Below the pieces are notes generated by a model. That model searched no databases and was not told the origin of the DNA. It worked only from the letters and a program-made list of their open reading frames with translations. Made by a program: the position numbers and the translations under genes. DNA of 64,000 nt from Varroa destructor (lineage: Eukaryota > Arthropoda > Arachnida > Mesostigmata > Varroidae), in NCBI RefSeq assembly GCF_002443255.2, contig NW_019211459.1:17572030-17636029 (forward strand), in the 5' to 3' direction. This document shows positions 27,865-40,223 of the stretch, piece by piece; the stretch's first letter is position 1, and every line of letters begins with the position of its first letter.

Positions 27865-30800
27865 ACGTCAACGCTTCATTCTCAAAAACTCAGCTGACGG
27901 TAAATAGTTGGATAAATCTGCCACAAAAGCTGCGCACGCACACACGATAGTGGTGAACGAGGAAAATAGGGCATGAAGTCGAAATGCATGTCAATCTGTA
28001 AAGAAACTGTTGTACGGAAGAAATTGTTACTGCCTATGCTGCTCACATGTGTTGCGGTGTCCCGCAGGCAGTCAGGCGTCACATTTTTTAATAGGGATGC
28101 TGCACACACAATGTGCACAAAAGAGGATTAGAAGAAAGAAGCTTCTAACGAATAAAGGTAGTATACCGACATCAAAAAGTTCTCGACGAGATGACGCATT
28201 CATACTGAAAGGCTTTATAAGGGCAGTAATGGCGCTGCTTTTTAAAAAGCGCTGAAGCACTATATGCAGAAATCAAACTGTCCTTTGATAGACCTTACTG
28301 TATCTTCGCAAAAATCTGCTTTGCTTCAAATATGCACTGCTAAAACTCTATTTTTCGGTTCAGGGAGACGCCTTTTGTACCGGAAGAAAACCCCTTCGGA
28401 TGGATCGTATAAAAACCTTCCGAGAGTTTTCATTTAAAAAAAAAAACTAGCCAGTATCTTAGTAACAGACACTGCGAAGCTTTGTAGATGAAGTTGCGAT
28501 TTAGTGCAAAAACGGCCTCAACAGAAGCGTATGGTTCCACCTGAGGAAGTCGACGCTCGAAATGATCCTTCGAAATATGCTCAAAGCATTGGAGCCCTCC
28601 CGACTAATAATTACTCAGCAAAGAACAGTCTTGGCTGTAGCTGTTAGAATCGCTTGTTGTTTCGAGTATCTATAAAATAATACAAGGAAACGTGATAAAC
28701 CTATATTTAAATCATTTTAGTTATGTCGTTGTGTAGAGTTAAAACTGTATATAGCATGCTTATATATCGATTATAACATAGAAAGCAATCCCGTGTAAAA
28801 GATTGTGCATTCTGGTGCAATTCGTGTGGGATGTTTTTCTATCTAAACATGCTAATGAAAGAGTGCCAGAAGGGGGGTTATATTACTCAGGTCTCGCTAT
28901 CACACGCAAACAAAGCCTCGAAGACAAAGGTCGTATCCATCATTACCCAGCTGGAAATCCCATCGGTCCATTTGTCTGGGTTATTCATGTACAGTTGAAA
29001 AAAATTGAGATTACAGCTGCCAGACAAAGCGTTCTAATATGGAGAGACGAAAGTTGTTCAAGTTGACAACAAATCTGTTAAATATTGCTTCTAAATAATT
29101 AACATGCCATTGATGCGCCCTCCAATAAAAGCAGTTAATTCCTCCTCAGGAGCTTTTGCAGCCCGCTAAATGGAGACTGGATGATGTTGTCTTAAGTCTG
29201 CCAAAAGAACAATTAAATTAAAAAGATGGCTATCACTGATATATGAGCCAAGTTCTACTCACCGAGCTCCAAGAGGTGATTATGAATATGGATAGGTGGG
29301 TTTCTGCCACGGTCGCATTAGTAGTATCGGCGTAGTCTGTCTTGCTACGCTAAGAAAACGAGCGCATCGATTGCTGTGGCCTGCTGCTTTTCCTAGGCCG
29401 ATGAGGCGAGAAGAGAAATCCTTGAGTTTACCTGCTATCTACCATACGTATTTACTTTATCGAACGTGGCACGAGTAGGACACGAATTGAATTGAGGCGG
29501 ACCGACGCAATTCTGGGCACGTTTTCTGACGTGGCTTTTTGACGCACTAAGGTCGCTCGCTAATAGTTTGTCAAGTGGTGGGGGATAGTCTTCGATAGAA
29601 ATTGCGGCAAACATTTTCCATATATTCTGGAAACCACTAGTCCAAAAACACGTTGAATGAGATTTTCACAGTGATATCGGCCATGTATCCTTATACCCCT
29701 AGATCATTTTCCGCATTCAGACATTCTTACTCTAGGGCGTAATAATACTAAAACTGACCTATGCACACTGTCAACACGCAAGCTTTACAATCTTATCACT
29801 ATTATCACTGCTACATTAAGTTCTATGCCAACTTTTTTAATGAAAAGATGAAATTGTCGTTCGTCACACTTTACACTCCGCAAATAACCTATTGTTGTTA
29901 TTTGTTGTTCTATTGCTACGTGTCATCATCGCCGTTGTTACTAGTGTTACTGTTAATGTCATAGATTTTGGAAAGCGTACTAATGTAGCGATAGAATGGA
30001 AGGTGGGACGTCGAACTCTGGAGTTCATTAGAATACGCCTGCTTTTGTTTGGAATAACCACAGTAGTTATTAATAGTAAGGTAATTAATCGCCTTACTCA
30101 GATCAACTGGCTCCCACTGTCGGCGACCGCGGGAGCTACTCAGCAGCTATTGACTCCGTATGGCAATCGAACGCGTTGAGCGTTCATTGGACTAAAATAC
30201 GTATATGCATCGTTCAAGTTAACCAAACGGGCTCGCAAAGGCACACATGAACGAAACTCATCTTAAATGAATACAGTATACATTAAAATGTTAACACCGG
30301 ATTGCATTTGTTCATCAGACGATAGGGCTATGTTAAGACAAATGTCGATGTGGCACAGGTACACGTTTTGATGCTGAATGGAATCGTAAAAAACGTTCAC
30401 AAACGTTCCTGACAGCTTAAGCTCTTAATCGATGGTTCGCGTAAACCATCGAAATATAAAACTCGAACGAACATTCTATTCTATATTCGAATACAACAAT
30501 GATCTTTTCATATATACGCGCCAACGGCAGAATATTACAAAGCTAAATCCTCCAAATGAGAGACGAGTTCATATGAAGCCGAGGGAATCATCATTAATTA
30601 TACATGGATTATTGTACAGTAGAACTGGATTGAAGATAGTTGTTATAAATAAGAACTAACGGGTGTCAGGCTTGTGGTCTACTGCCCATAGATAAGATTC
30701 TATAGCTGTATGGAGCGGAAGCGCACATAAAGTAGGTAGCGTCCTCTATCGGGAACATCTCAAATTTTAGCAATGACACTTGAACCTTACAACGTAAGTT

Positions 30801-30866
30801 GCGTCGAAAATTTAACAAGCCTAAGTCGTATAAGTACGTAAGAGAGAGGAAATGACCATATATATG

Positions 30867-30870
<4 letters not shown>

Positions 30871-30906
<36 letters not shown>
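30871..30906. repeat. (TA)n microsatellite
   Basis: About 18 TA units, preceded by the degenerate segment TATATGTATG. Confidence 0.88.
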
Positions 30907-30910
<4 letters not shown>

Positions 30911-31567
30911 TCGAAAGGAAATCAGATATAAGTAAAAATAGTGAATACTAACGCCGGCATATAGTAAAAGATGACCGAACAGAGATCGTGGTGATGATAA
31001 AACATGTGCATGTAACATTTAACCGGGAGAAAGAGAAGGAAAACTATTAACCCTTTATCTGATGTGAAAATTGAACCCAATTGAAAAAAGCTAGCCATCC
31101 CGTGGAACAGCGCGGCAATAATGGGTGAAAAAGAAAACCCGATACAGCAGTAAACGCTGAACGATTTGTAAGCAAATGTTGCCTTCCTGGTGAAGGCCGG
31201 TTTTGTCAATCGAGCCGCGGCGGCAGAAGAACAGTGACAGATCTGCAAGCTGGGAAAGAGTGCGCACACAGAGTTAGTGAATGAGTCTATTGCTGTGAGT
31301 AGTGGCTACGGGAGGGGGTATGGGGCGTTTTTGAGCGAACGCATCAAGGGAATCTGTGTAAAGTATTCCTTTGTACAACGGTGAGGCGAACTTCATGCGA
31401 AGGGCAACCGTTTGTCGTGACTGTTGGAACCAGGACGGATATAAATTGGTTAGGGAATACGAGAAAATAGAAAGATGAGAGTTATATACGTTGTTGCGGT
31501 AACACCAGCAGATGACAAGGAATAGTCACAGTGGACTCGAAAAACATTACCGAGAGACCGCAGATGA

Positions 31568-31589
31568 ATATATATATATATATATATAT
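31568..31589. repeat. (TA)n microsatellite
   Basis: About 11 TA units in an intergenic spacer. Confidence 0.85.
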
Positions 31590-34046
31590 GGATATTTTGT
31601 CACACTAAAAAAGAACTTGAGATGGAGTAAGAATGAAAAGAAATAAGTTTTTCAACGTAAGAAAAATGAACGTTTTCTTTTATTTACAATGAAAAATAGG
31701 GGAAACGAATGAGAATAAAAATGCGCGAAGGGAGAAAATGCGAGGAAGATGTAGAACATATAGCATCCACGGTGGGCAACCAAAATCTGTGCTCAGTAAA
31801 ATAACAAACAATAAAAAATGTCATAAAATTCAAGTGAACAAACCAGCTGCGTCTTTTGTTAAGCTTCATAACGATTAGCTAGTCGTCATCGGCGACATCT
31901 TGACTGTAAGTATCGCCGACTTAACTTAAATATTGATTTTCTCATTCGTAATGATTTTTTGTTTTCAGGATAAATGGATTCCAATCGTTTTGGAATTTTT
32001 CTGACGTCCCGTTTATGTTTGTAGTTAATTGCATTTTATTCGGGAAGTTGGAAGGTGCGTCAGTAAGGCGAAGGGAATTCCTATGCAGAAGTTCTAAGAG
32101 TAATAAAAGACTACAGTCCTAATTTTGTGGGATTGCAAGGAGCTCTACAAATATATAGTGCGCTATATGTATACATATACTAATAAAGAACAAATTCTCA
32201 ACAGGACAAAACCACGTAATTTTATATAGTACTCACAAACATATTGACGCAGAACATTTGTTTAGAAAAGGTTGAAGCAAGATTCTAGAACTTCCAGAAC
32301 GATCACAGCGCCAAAAGAATTCTTCAGACTTAGCCTTCGACGGTTTCGTGTCAAGGTTGAGTTGGCAATTTTTCAATAGGTTGCCGATCTCTAAGTAGCA
32401 ATGCTTTTTTTTTTCTTATTTGTTAAAGACTAGAGCGATATACGACAGCAAACGTAGAAGGACATTCGGGAACTATGGTGTTCTTTAAGAATGGTCACTT
32501 TTTTTGGTGCACTGGTGCCGACCTCCGGAAATAGGCTAATTTTCACGGCCCAGAACTTTGTCCGATACATAGTTGTCCAGAGATTCTCCACTGCAAACTG
32601 ACTGGTGAACCTTGTTTCAGCTCTTTACATCTAGCAAGCTCAATAAAGTTAGATAATGCCTCCCAGTAACCTGATAATAACTGGAACTGCGCTAACATTG
32701 CTTCGACGTGCTTTTCCACGTCTAATACTGCCAGCGGTAAACATCCTCATCTTCGCAGCAGGCCACGAGCAACAGTGGGTAATAATACTCTTGCGCAATT
32801 ACAGCTTTTAGATCGAACACCCGATGTAATTTTGCTTCCTATCAACATATTGATGGGGATTCCAGCAAACAGGACAATGCCTTTTGACGAACCTGTCTTA
32901 CAGGCAAAAACTATGGTACGGAGCTCTCCAGCTGCTACAGTTGGTGAACTGCTGTTTACAATTTTACCAGTTCTACCAGTTCATGTAAAATATTTCACGT
33001 GCAAGCCATTATCTCCGGAAGGCCTGGATCACCTGGTGATAAAGTTGTACCACCTGCCTCTATTGGACTTCTGTGTGGAAACTTCTATAGAGCTGTATAC
33101 CAATGTACTCTTCATCGAGCCGTTAAGAGTAGGTTAGGCCGTAGCAGGTACTTTGAAGGAGGACACGTTGAAAGAATAGGTGCAAATAGAGAAAATAAAA
33201 TTAAATTAAACGTTGTAATAGGCGTCGTAATGAAAAATCGTAATAGGCGAAATTAATTCGGTAAATATTGTGACAAATTGTTAGTGGACACTTCACTTCT
33301 CGCATGGACGCCGTTTATACTTGTCGAAATCTACGTTTTTTTGTTTAAGAAGTTGCTGTACATTTAGGAAAATGCTGCTAACAGCACACCTGCACGTTTT
33401 CAACGGTCTATACAACAAAATATGAAAACACGTATTAGGCGAAATGTATATTTTTGTCAATACCAACACAAACAACGCGGATTCTCAGCATTTTTGTAAA
33501 TGACACATGTGCATGAACTGTTTCAAAGGTTTCAGATGCTAATAAAATGCTACTGGCTCTCCCCTTGTAGGGCTAAAGGCCCTACTTATCCCTGTACATT
33601 TATAATGCCTCGTAGTATAAATAAGGCTACTTAGCATAGCGCTAGAGAAGCACTATTCGTCAAGTGAATCTTGCAATAGAGATACTACCCCAGTAAACTG
33701 ACTTTTGGCTCGAGCAGTTACTTGGGCTACTTGCAGATCGGAGGGCCGGATTAACAAGAATTTTACCCCCTTAAATCTTATCGGGCTCTTCGACATGGTT
33801 GCGTTACGAGATGTGTACCTTGTACGTGAACATCGCCATTGCAATAGACCGGGCAGTTGTGCCTCACATCGACGCCGTCGGCGGACAAACACACATGCAT
33901 TTGTCGTCGCTCAAATTAATAATGGCTCTCGCAACGACATTCCCAATAACTTTGATCGTGACTCACACTCCGAATAAAATAGTCAAACTTATGTGCGTGA
34001 AAACTGTTGTATTCATACTGGCGCTACAAAGTTCGCTGAGTACCAA

Positions 34047-34086
34047 CACGTTGACACGATCTCTTTTATGAGATCGTGTCAACGTG
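34047..34086. repeat. Perfect inverted repeat, 17-bp arms and 6-nt loop
   Basis: CACGTTGACACGATCTC is followed by TTTTAT and then by its exact reverse complement. There is no mismatch in the arms. No flanking duplication is seen, so this is not obviously a mobile-element end. It could be a structured RNA, a cruciform, or a recent snap-back duplication. Confidence 0.95.
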
Positions 34087-37000
34087 AATAGGTGTGATAT
34101 TTTATGATTGCCGGCGCAACGTTCACGAGAATCTTTACGTTAAATGGTCATGCGCACATTGTTCCAAGGTGTACAATGCTTTTGGCAGACATTTAAACGC
34201 AGCCCGTTTTCGCACTCGCAATTTCCTCAAGCCTTTGGTTGTCTTCCTTCACCCTGGACACCATACTTGTATATATATAATAACTCTGTATACAAGGTCA
34301 GGTCTTCCGGAGTTTATGAGCTCAAAATCTAGTAGATTCAGTTGGAACAACGTGTAACCCGAAGAGATATGAGAATTTAGTGCATTTCAAAGAAACTGCT
34401 GTAACAACTCTCTAAAACCTGAATCGTTTTTAGTGTTAGTCCGCCAGTCGGCTGTAATTGGAGTTTACGTGCTCCAAGTGTACCGCAGCACACTCTTCAA
34501 CTGATACTTTCAAATCTAATCCATTGCTTCTCGATAAATATTTATCTAAAGTGTCTTCCAATAGCAAGCCGTTGCCTTCGTCAACTTTTGTATGTGGTTT
34601 TACATCGGCATACATTACCACAACTATAGATAGAGATAATATCAACTTAATTTACGAAGTATACATTAGAGGTCTCAAAATAGTACTTTTAAGACAATCC
34701 GAAGTGGCACTGATGTGTTTGAAGACTCCCCATTAACTAAAATACGGAAAGTACGGTTGCTGTGAAAATACATTATACGAATCGTTCGCCGAAGTACAGA
34801 AGCATTTTAAGAGGTTTTCAACAGGTTGCTTATTTCATCGGAGCCCCAATCAACACACGGAAATCCTGTCTATTTCTGAGAGTCTGCAGTTTTTTAGATC
34901 AATCTCAGCTAAATACTGAGTAGAGTATAATGTTCAGGGCATGGAAACAGTAATTTTTCAAACATGATGGACCTAAGTTCGATTGAAACCATCTGCAGAT
35001 CTGTGCCTGTGAGAGTTTTAACAGAGTCTTGTTAATTCATACTATGTCGAAGTTATTACCATAGGGATTCTACCTTAGCTTTTCCGTCACTTACTTTTCG
35101 TACTTTCCGTCTTATCTTGAAACCGCACAAACTTAAAATAGATCACAAAGCCTTGGGACACAAGTTTAAACGAGACGCCACGCGCGTGTCCTGCAAAGAT
35201 CTTGCGCGGGCCCACCTTTATTCTTCATAGAGATAGTGCCATCGGGTATGGAACAGCAGGTTAAACAAGAGCTTTCAAAATGGCCGTAAAAGAAGTTTAG
35301 AAAATAGTGGTTGGCATACGGCGGTAAATTTGAAGCAGGCAATAATATCACCTATTTAATAATTTTACTGAAAAAGGACATGCTACGGGGAAAAGGATAA
35401 AGACAAGTAAAAAAATCACCAGGCTTTCAAAAAGGACTGCAAGGGACGAGACTAGAAGTCTGCGTTGGAATGAAGTTATATTTATATTTGATAGTAAAGC
35501 TGAGCTTGCAAACATTTCTTTTATAGGAAAAACCCCACTTGTATGGAAATTTACCAGTAGGGGAACTCAAAAATTTTATTTGCACAGTTGTTGTTTTATA
35601 AACAGCCTTACATGTTTTGGCTATTATCTTCATCGTCCTGCATTCAACATTTTAAAATTTGTTAGCCCAGTAGAAAATGACTCGGAAGGCTTTGATTATA
35701 CGAAACCTATTTTAATTAATTTCAAAATTTCGCATATGGTCGTCTTTCTGTCCTTTTTTTTTTATACCAGTCGTTAGCCTTTTCCATGAGTAGCTGATTC
35801 ATCATACCCAAACGAGGGCAAGACGCTTTTCATGTTGACATGTAGGAAACACCTCAGTGAGAGAGAGCCGGCTAGATGCCTTAGTTTCATAGAGTTGCCT
35901 TATCTCGTAACAGCTACTTATTTTAAATATCCCGCCAATCGTAAGACTTCAATACGTTTCCTAATGTGTGAAGATAGATGCTGCTGTAATTGCTTGCTTC
36001 GATACTCTGCCCGTAATTTATCTAAAAACTTTTTCGACAGCTATAACTTTAATGATTTATTTTTCGTTTTTTTTTATTTAATGACTCAATTATCGTTTGA
36101 TTCCTCCTCGTGTATCGTCGGTTCGAATCTCTTATTAACGATCGTACCAATTTCCAACGACTTTTTGGAGCTTTTTTTGTTGTTGTTGCTTTATGTTTGC
36201 TTAACAGTGAAATTAATTCTTTCTTACTTGCGCTGGGAGACAATTCTATCGATACACGAGAAAAAAGTGAACGTGTTTAACATATTAAGATTAAAGAAGC
36301 AGTAGATATCTAAGTAAATGAAACAGTTTGCCTAGCCAAGTAACTCTGTGGAAGTGGAACTGGAGAGCGAGGTATCGAAGTATGCTATTTTTCACCGCAC
36401 TTCAGTCAAAAGTGACTGATATTACCGTGAAATAAGGGGGAGTAGGTACTAATGCTAGAGCAGATAAATATTCTTCTTGGCATAGAGGTATTTTTAGCAC
36501 AGGTCTACTGTATTGCATATATATAGCAAATCGAATATAGTTCTGTGCGTTTCCAATTGAAAGTATTGATTTCTTGCTGAGAATTTAAACAGTGAGTTAG
36601 TCTCCGATAACGGTTTATAAAACTGTTTCGCCCCTAACTACTAGAAATTCGTGCCTTACATGGCACATATAGTTCCGTTCAATTGATGAACTATAGCATT
36701 GCTTTTGTTTATTCTCTGACCTTTATTATTTATATAGGCCTGTTAATTATGTACGCCACTAGTAACATAATTTTTGCTTCTCAATTATCATATCAAAAAT
36801 TCAAGATTTTCAAAAAAAGCCTTTGAAATGCATTTTTCGCTGCACCAATGTGTGTGCTGACATACACATCAGAGGGGTTTGTTTACCGTTAGGGCAGAGA
36901 AATACGGCGAAGCTGAGTAGCCTAGTTAAACGGCAATACAAACGGAAAGCGCTTAATTGAAAGCCGTCATAGACCAGCTGCAAAAAATTGCTTTCCACAC

Positions 37001-37088
37001 GTGGACTTAAAGGAGTTTATATTTCTTCAAAGGTGAAAATTATTAACATGAAAAGCACTAATATCTGCGTTTTCATGTGTGTGAGCGC

Positions 37089-37112
37089 GTGTGCATGTGT
37101 GTGTGTGTGTGC
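37089..37112. repeat. (GT)n microsatellite
   Basis: GT units interrupted once by GCAT lie in AT-rich non-coding DNA. Confidence 0.85.
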
Positions 37113-38999
37113 CTAGTAGGACCGTCATTTAGACAGACGGTGTCACTCTGAATAACGAAATGAATGAGTTTGCCCGCCCGGAAATGCTCGTGTAAAATTG
37201 CCCAGTTGTCTAGAGGTATTTTCTGAACAACAGAGTCGTGCCCAGAAATAACTTAATATTAAAACGGTAGAATTTAAAATTTGTTATTGTAGCATAAGAT
37301 ACCATCAAGAATGAAGAAATATTGTACACTTTAATATTACTGTGCTTAGCAATAGAAGCTTGTGCATTAAAACGATACTATTAAAACAGTATGTAAGTCT
37401 TGAACGCTATCAGACATTTTCTAGTGATTTTCTTCGTGGACAAGTAATAGCTTTGCCACTTTGACGAAACGTAAATTCGTTTCTATCCGATCGCCAATTT
37501 ATTCAACATCGCAATGTTAAAAAGCTGTTCTGTATTATTAGCTCGGAACTTTTTCGCGAACCCTGTGTATTTGGTTGTGCAATTCAAAATTTCTTAAGGT
37601 TCTGGTATAAATAATATCATCATGACAACGATAACGTTTCAATTATGTTATTATACTAATTCAAATGGTCACTATCTGTTAATTCATTGAATTGGAAATC
37701 ACTGACTCAGAAATGCTTCTGCAATGCCCTGAAAAACTTTCCTTGAGAATCATTCGGACGAAGCAGGGGTAAAAAGTAATAAATTATTATATCATATCTA
37801 TAAAGAGAATGACTTCAATCAATCGACAAATATTGACCCATTAGAAAACTAAATAGAGAAGGTTGCATGACAACGCGGCTGACCCCGCGCAGTGTTAGGC
37901 TTCAGTAATGTCTAAAAAACTCGAGAACCCAAATGTCGGCTAAAAAAAAGGCTTTTTTTTTTTCAAATATTTAAGGAATCTTGTTTAATCTCAATATTGG
38001 TTACGCCAAAAATCAACAAAGAAGATCTCACATTCTTAAGCTATTCTATTTATATTCTATTGTATATGATTTTAGAGCAGACTTGTGAATCAGGTATGAC
38101 ACTACTACATCAATCAATTTCGAAACTATCTGTAGAATCCTCCTGTAGGCTATTTTTCTCGTTTGCAATTATCCAATCAAGTATAGTTTTATAAATTCAC
38201 TACAAAATTCCTAACTGCTAACGCTCTTCAAAGTTTTTTTTTTTTTTCAAATATAACATGAAGACGATAGCAGTCGTTGTAGTCGCTACCCAACATAGCT
38301 GGACACGGCTTTTAGGATTCCAACTGCTCGATGACTTACTGATGCGAAACTTACAATTAGGTCGATCTTCAAGGTGAACATCTGTTGTAAAGGCGTTCGC
38401 CGACTTACAATCGGTTGGTTTGATGCCTCGGGTCGTCAGTGTTTTTCGGTCAATTCATGTTTACGGTATTAGCTTCCTTGTGGAGCAGTCTGCGCCACCT
38501 TTCTGCTGTGGTTAATCTATAGACTGCAGCCAGCTGTCAAAAGACGTTAGGACAGATGGCTGGCCATAAAGTAAAATAGCGATCACCCGTGTACAACGGC
38601 ATAATTTTATACGCAAACTTCTGTTATACATTATTTGAATTATAATTTGACTAAATACTAATCAGGTAAACTTTGGTTTCTTTCTCTCAGACCCTAGACG
38701 TCCGCTGTTTTTACTCTCTCGACATGCAGCTCACTGAGGAGTTTACTGTGTTTGCTACCGCACCAGACCCATAGCGGTTGTTCTTCGAAACAGGGTCAGC
38801 CCTCACGATGTTATCAATTCAAATTAACAATTGAAAAGCCTAATATATACGCAGATTATGTTGAGTGAGCATGTTTACGTTAGAGATAGCCATCTCATAT
38901 GAAATTATATCAGTCAGCCTCTGCAAATGTTACGAGTGCACGTTCGCGTTATGGACTTAGCAGACAAAGATTCTATAATCGGGTTGGTGAAAGACTTAC

Positions 39000-39102
39000 C
39001 CAGAAAGGGATAATCGTCTGCATGGTACTATCAACAGGGCGGGACTGATTGTGGAAAAGAAACTCGATTGGTGGTCCTCCACAGAAAAGCTTAATCGCTG
39101 TG
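39000..39102 (-). CDS. Candidate internal exon of an unknown minus-strand gene
   Basis: On the minus strand an acceptor (TATTATCAG) is followed by 103 open bases ending at a strong donor (TTCTGG then GTAAGT). In the open frame the exon reads TAIKLFCGGPPIEFLF, then HNQSRPVDSTMQTIIPFW. This is protein-like, with one base carried in from a previous exon and phase 0 at the end. No family is recognised and I could not build a supported chain to neighbouring exons. A minus-strand segment at about 36.9 kb with a TTTTTTGCAG acceptor is in compatible phase. The exon may be a chance open segment. Confidence 0.22.
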
Positions 39103-40223
39103 CTGATAATACCTGAATATTAATATTTATACGTATTAATAAAATATTCTGATCAGTTAAACACTGTTATTTGGCTTATTAATTTTACGTCTGCTTTACA
39201 TGATCTTTGGGGTTCTATAGTAGCAATATTAGTATTGCAAAGCTGTAGGTGTATATGTAGAAATTTGTCTGAAAATTAGGTTTTCTCGATTCTTTCTATA
39301 TCCATAAGTGAGATTCAAAAAAGCCAAAATCAGTTGCTTTTTTTCATAGAGAAACGCAATTTTAACAACAATAAAAAGTTCGTAGCAATGAACACACTTG
39401 AATGAATCGATATTTTATATCTAAGGCATCGCCTATTCATAACTGAACATTAGCTTAAGTTCGAATGCAATAAAACCGCACTTAACTGTAGGCTAAATCT
39501 ACATTTTTAATCAAGTTCTATCCAACTTCGAAAATGAATTTTCGAAACTAGGCACTTACGTTTCTAATTGGCTTATCTTGATTCTGTCGAGAATGTCAAT
39601 CAGCCCTGATAATTTCTCAAATTTTAACTGTTAACGAAATGCCTTGTGAGTTCAAATCGGAGTTCAAGATTGAATCGGCTTCGAAGTTATAATCCGAAAA
39701 CATCTTCACCATGTTATTTACATACAGGCCTCATTGTCTCTCGCTACAGACACAAGTAAATTTTATTGTCCAAGTGTTGCTTATAGAAAACACACTCTTC
39801 TTAGTTCTTCTTAAACATAAGACACGAGTCATTAACGGCATTACTATGGTAGCAGGAACAATAGCCTATCGTGGTGTTAAATTCGGTTTTGAAGGATTTA
39901 GCAGTGTACTCAAATCGAAAGGCACGAGTATGTACCTAACATTCACTTTCGTTGAACAATTTATACAGCAAGTTAAGTAACTTGAAACAAGCTACACCAT
40001 TTTATCATTTCTTAGATGTAACATTCCAGACTGAAATTCTAAAGCCTGAAAAAGTAAAATAAAATACAGTGAGCCATATGATAAAGACTTAACTGTTAAA
40101 CATTGCATTTGAATTAAGGTTTGCGCCTTCTGGACGACCCCACAAAGTGGTGTGTGTGCAAACACAATTGCCTATCAGTGTGGCGGTGGAACAGGTTATC
40201 TTGAGAATACTGGGCTGGACAGA

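Larger units (their letters stand above)
27865..40223. other. Long stretch with no confident gene
   Basis: This 12.4-kb interval downstream of ATG13 presumably begins with its 3' UTR. It contains many short ORFs on both strands, none recognised. Two overlapping + strand frames at 32.78-33.25 kb and a 157-codon + frame at 35.83-36.31 kb are the longest. The latter is opposed by a Lys/Arg-rich minus frame at 36.05-36.24 kb. TA repeats lie at 30.87 and 31.57 kb and a GT repeat at 37.09 kb. A perfect hairpin lies at 34047-34086 and one plausible minus-strand exon at 39000-39102. Confidence 0.5.

Noticed and set aside
32775..33256. Apparent mitochondrial-carrier-like segment (ending in a VKSRL-type motif), possibly joined to a segment at 39.84-39.93 kb
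   Set aside because: A carrier reading looked tempting when combined with the exon at 48.9 kb, but the signature Pro and acidic residues are missing and the joins need weaker splice sites. The 48.9-kb exon is explained better, and in phase, by the membrane-protein model starting at 40224.
36090..36140. Possible tRNA B-box (GGTTCGAATC)
   Set aside because: No matching A-box, acceptor stem or cloverleaf could be drawn around it. The other B-box-like strings I noticed while scanning were not convincing either.
35832..36305. 157-codon + strand ORF and the opposing Lys/Arg-rich minus ORF
   Set aside because: The two frames mirror each other in AT-rich DNA (Phe/Leu on one strand, Lys/Arg on the other), there are no supporting splice signals and no family is recognised.
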